The notes beneath the pieces are model-generated. The model was not told the DNA's origin. It did no database searches and was given only the letters and a program-made list of their open reading frames with translations. Shown piece by piece: positions 23,986 to 24,653 of a DNA stretch of 24,653 nucleotides. Source of the DNA: Candidatus Solincola tengchongensis (lineage in GTDB: Bacteria > Actinomycetota > Geothermincolia > Geothermincolales > RBG-13-55-18); contig JACVJH010000285.1 in the NCBI GenBank assembly GCA_015711895.1, positions 1 to 24,653 of the forward strand, given 5' to 3'. A program made the position numbers and the translations under genes. The first letter of the stretch is position 1. Every line of letters starts with the position of its first letter.

Positions 23986-24249
23986 ATGGAGGTCAACGCG
24001 CTGGTGATCGACCCGAAGGACAACGTCGCTGTTGTGCTGGAAGACATTCCCAAAGGAGGGGCGGTGCGCCTCGCGGGAGGCGGGACCCTGCGAGCCAGGG
24101 AAGAGATCCCCTGCAGCCACAAAGTGGCCCTTGTGGACCTACCCAGAGGAACGGAGGTAATCAAGTACGGTGAGGTAATCGGGAAGGCCGGAGAGGACAT
24201 CGCCCGCGGTTCATGGGTCCACACCCATAACCTTGTCCTGGAGGAGTGA
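23986..24249 (+). CDS. UxaA/SuyA-type lyase small subunit (SAF domain)
   Basis: An 87-residue SAF-domain protein. PCSHKVALVDLPRGTEVIKY (42-61) followed by GEVIGKAGEDIARGSWVHTHNL (62-83) is the characteristic N-terminal domain of altronate/galactarate dehydratases (UxaA, GarD), here encoded as a separate subunit, as in (2R)-sulfolactate sulfo-lyase (SuyA) and many split UxaA proteins. It probably forms part of the active site together with the large subunit. ATG 23986 follows GGAGG by seven bases; a GTG two codons upstream overlaps that region. It is 43 bp after the ABC permease and five bp before the large subunit. Dehydratase versus sulfo-lyase cannot be settled from this part. Confidence 0.85.
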   Translation: MEVNALVIDPKDNVAVVLEDIPKGGAVRLAGGGTLRAREEIPCSHKVALVDLPRGTEVIKYGEVIGKAGEDIARGSWVHTHNLVLEE

Positions 24250-24254
24250 GGGGC

Positions 24255-24653
24255 ATGAGCGAGAAGAAGACCTTCCTCGGGTATCGTCGTCCCGACGGGA
24301 GGGTAGGAGTGAGGAATCACGTGGCCGTGATGCCCTCCGTGGCCTGCGCCAACGGCGTGGTCTCGGCCATCGCCGCCAGGGTGCCGGGCGCGGCGGCTAT
24401 GCCGCACGGGCACGGTTGCGGGAGAGGGGGGGAGGATCTCGGGATCCACTACCGCACGCTGACCAACCTGGGCCGGCACCCCAACATCTATGGGCTGCTA
24501 CTGGTCGGTTTGGGGTGTGAAGCCCTCCGCGCCTCCTACCTGGCGGAGGAGATCGCCTCATCGGGCAAGATGGTGCGGTACCTGGACATCCAGGAGGCGG
24601 GAGGCTCCCGGAGAGCCGCGGAGAAAGGGGCGGAGATGGCGCTGGAGATGCTC
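24255..24653 (+). CDS. UxaA/SuyB-type lyase large subunit, N-terminal part (runs off window)
   Basis: The first 133 codons of a UxaA-family large subunit, open at the window edge; relatives are near 390 residues. GYRRPDGRVGVRNHVAVMPS (9-28) is the family's start motif, MPHGHGCGRGGEDL (49-62) carries His and Cys residues that fit its metal site, and TNLGRHPNIYGLLLVGLGCE (70-89) is the strongly conserved segment that follows. Family members dehydrate altronate or galactarate, or split sulfolactate to pyruvate and sulfite. ATG 24255 has GAGGAG just upstream, inside the end of the small-subunit gene, so the two are cotranslated. Which acid is used would need the missing C-terminal part and the next genes. 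Confidence 0.87.
   Translation, partial: MSEKKTFLGYRRPDGRVGVRNHVAVMPSVACANGVVSAIAARVPGAAAMPHGHGCGRGGEDLGIHYRTLTNLGRHPNIYGLLLVGLGCEALRASYLAEEIASSGKMVRYLDIQEAGGSRRAAEKGAEMALEML

Overview
The window is GC-rich bacterial chromosome. AGG (Arg) and ATA (Ile) codons are common despite the high GC, Shine-Dalgarno sites are strong, and many genes seem to start with GTG or TTG. An HspR-like MerR regulator sits beside a small heat-shock protein gene. Together these suggest a deep-branching, possibly thermophilic actinobacterium or another high-GC lineage. That is inference: no rRNA or marker gene is present, and I saw no tRNA, CRISPR array, transposase or prophage gene.

Layout. 1-1952 (-) is an open-ended gene joining an FGGY (LsrK/YoaC-like) sugar kinase to the start of a D-2-hydroxyacid dehydrogenase. 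Diverging from it is a geranylgeranyl-reductase-like flavoprotein (2365-3630). A minus-strand block follows: a membrane-embedded M28 peptidase, a YihY/BrkB membrane protein, a sodium:solute symporter broken by one in-frame TAA, and a B12-domain-type radical SAM protein. On the plus strand, an alkylsulfatase-like metallo-hydrolase is tightly linked to a TauE/SafE exporter (9341-11353). Next come a SAM methyltransferase (-), a sirtuin with an odd zinc module (+), a PaaI-type thioesterase (+) and a nitronate monooxygenase-like flavoprotein (-). A lone PadR regulator under an elaborate inverted-repeat operator then converges on a secreted GH39/GH5-like glycoside hydrolase with a TIG-like domain and C-terminal anchor.

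19.2-19.7 kb has no gene but a run of hairpins that may be a structured RNA. It is followed by a 39-residue rubredoxin-like microprotein. At 20.1-21.4 kb an HspR-like repressor diverges from a zinc-ribbon microprotein and a tryptophan-rich Hsp20, ending at a clear terminator. The right end (21943-24653) is a close-packed plus-strand run: ABC-2 exporter ATPase and permease, then split small and large subunits of a UxaA/SuyAB-type lyase that runs off the window.

The gene-rich parts are metabolic and membrane genes in small transcription units. Unusually for such a chromosome, six intergenic gaps of about 400-720 bp carry no convincing gene. Both ends of the window hold acid-sugar-type enzymes (kinase/hydroxyacid dehydrogenase on the left, UxaA-type lyase on the right), but they are far apart and their cooperation is not shown. 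No single large new system is evident. The best leads are the kinase-dehydrogenase fusion, the M28 peptidase with membrane segments inserted between metal ligands, the PadR operator, the C-terminal anchor and the candidate RNA.
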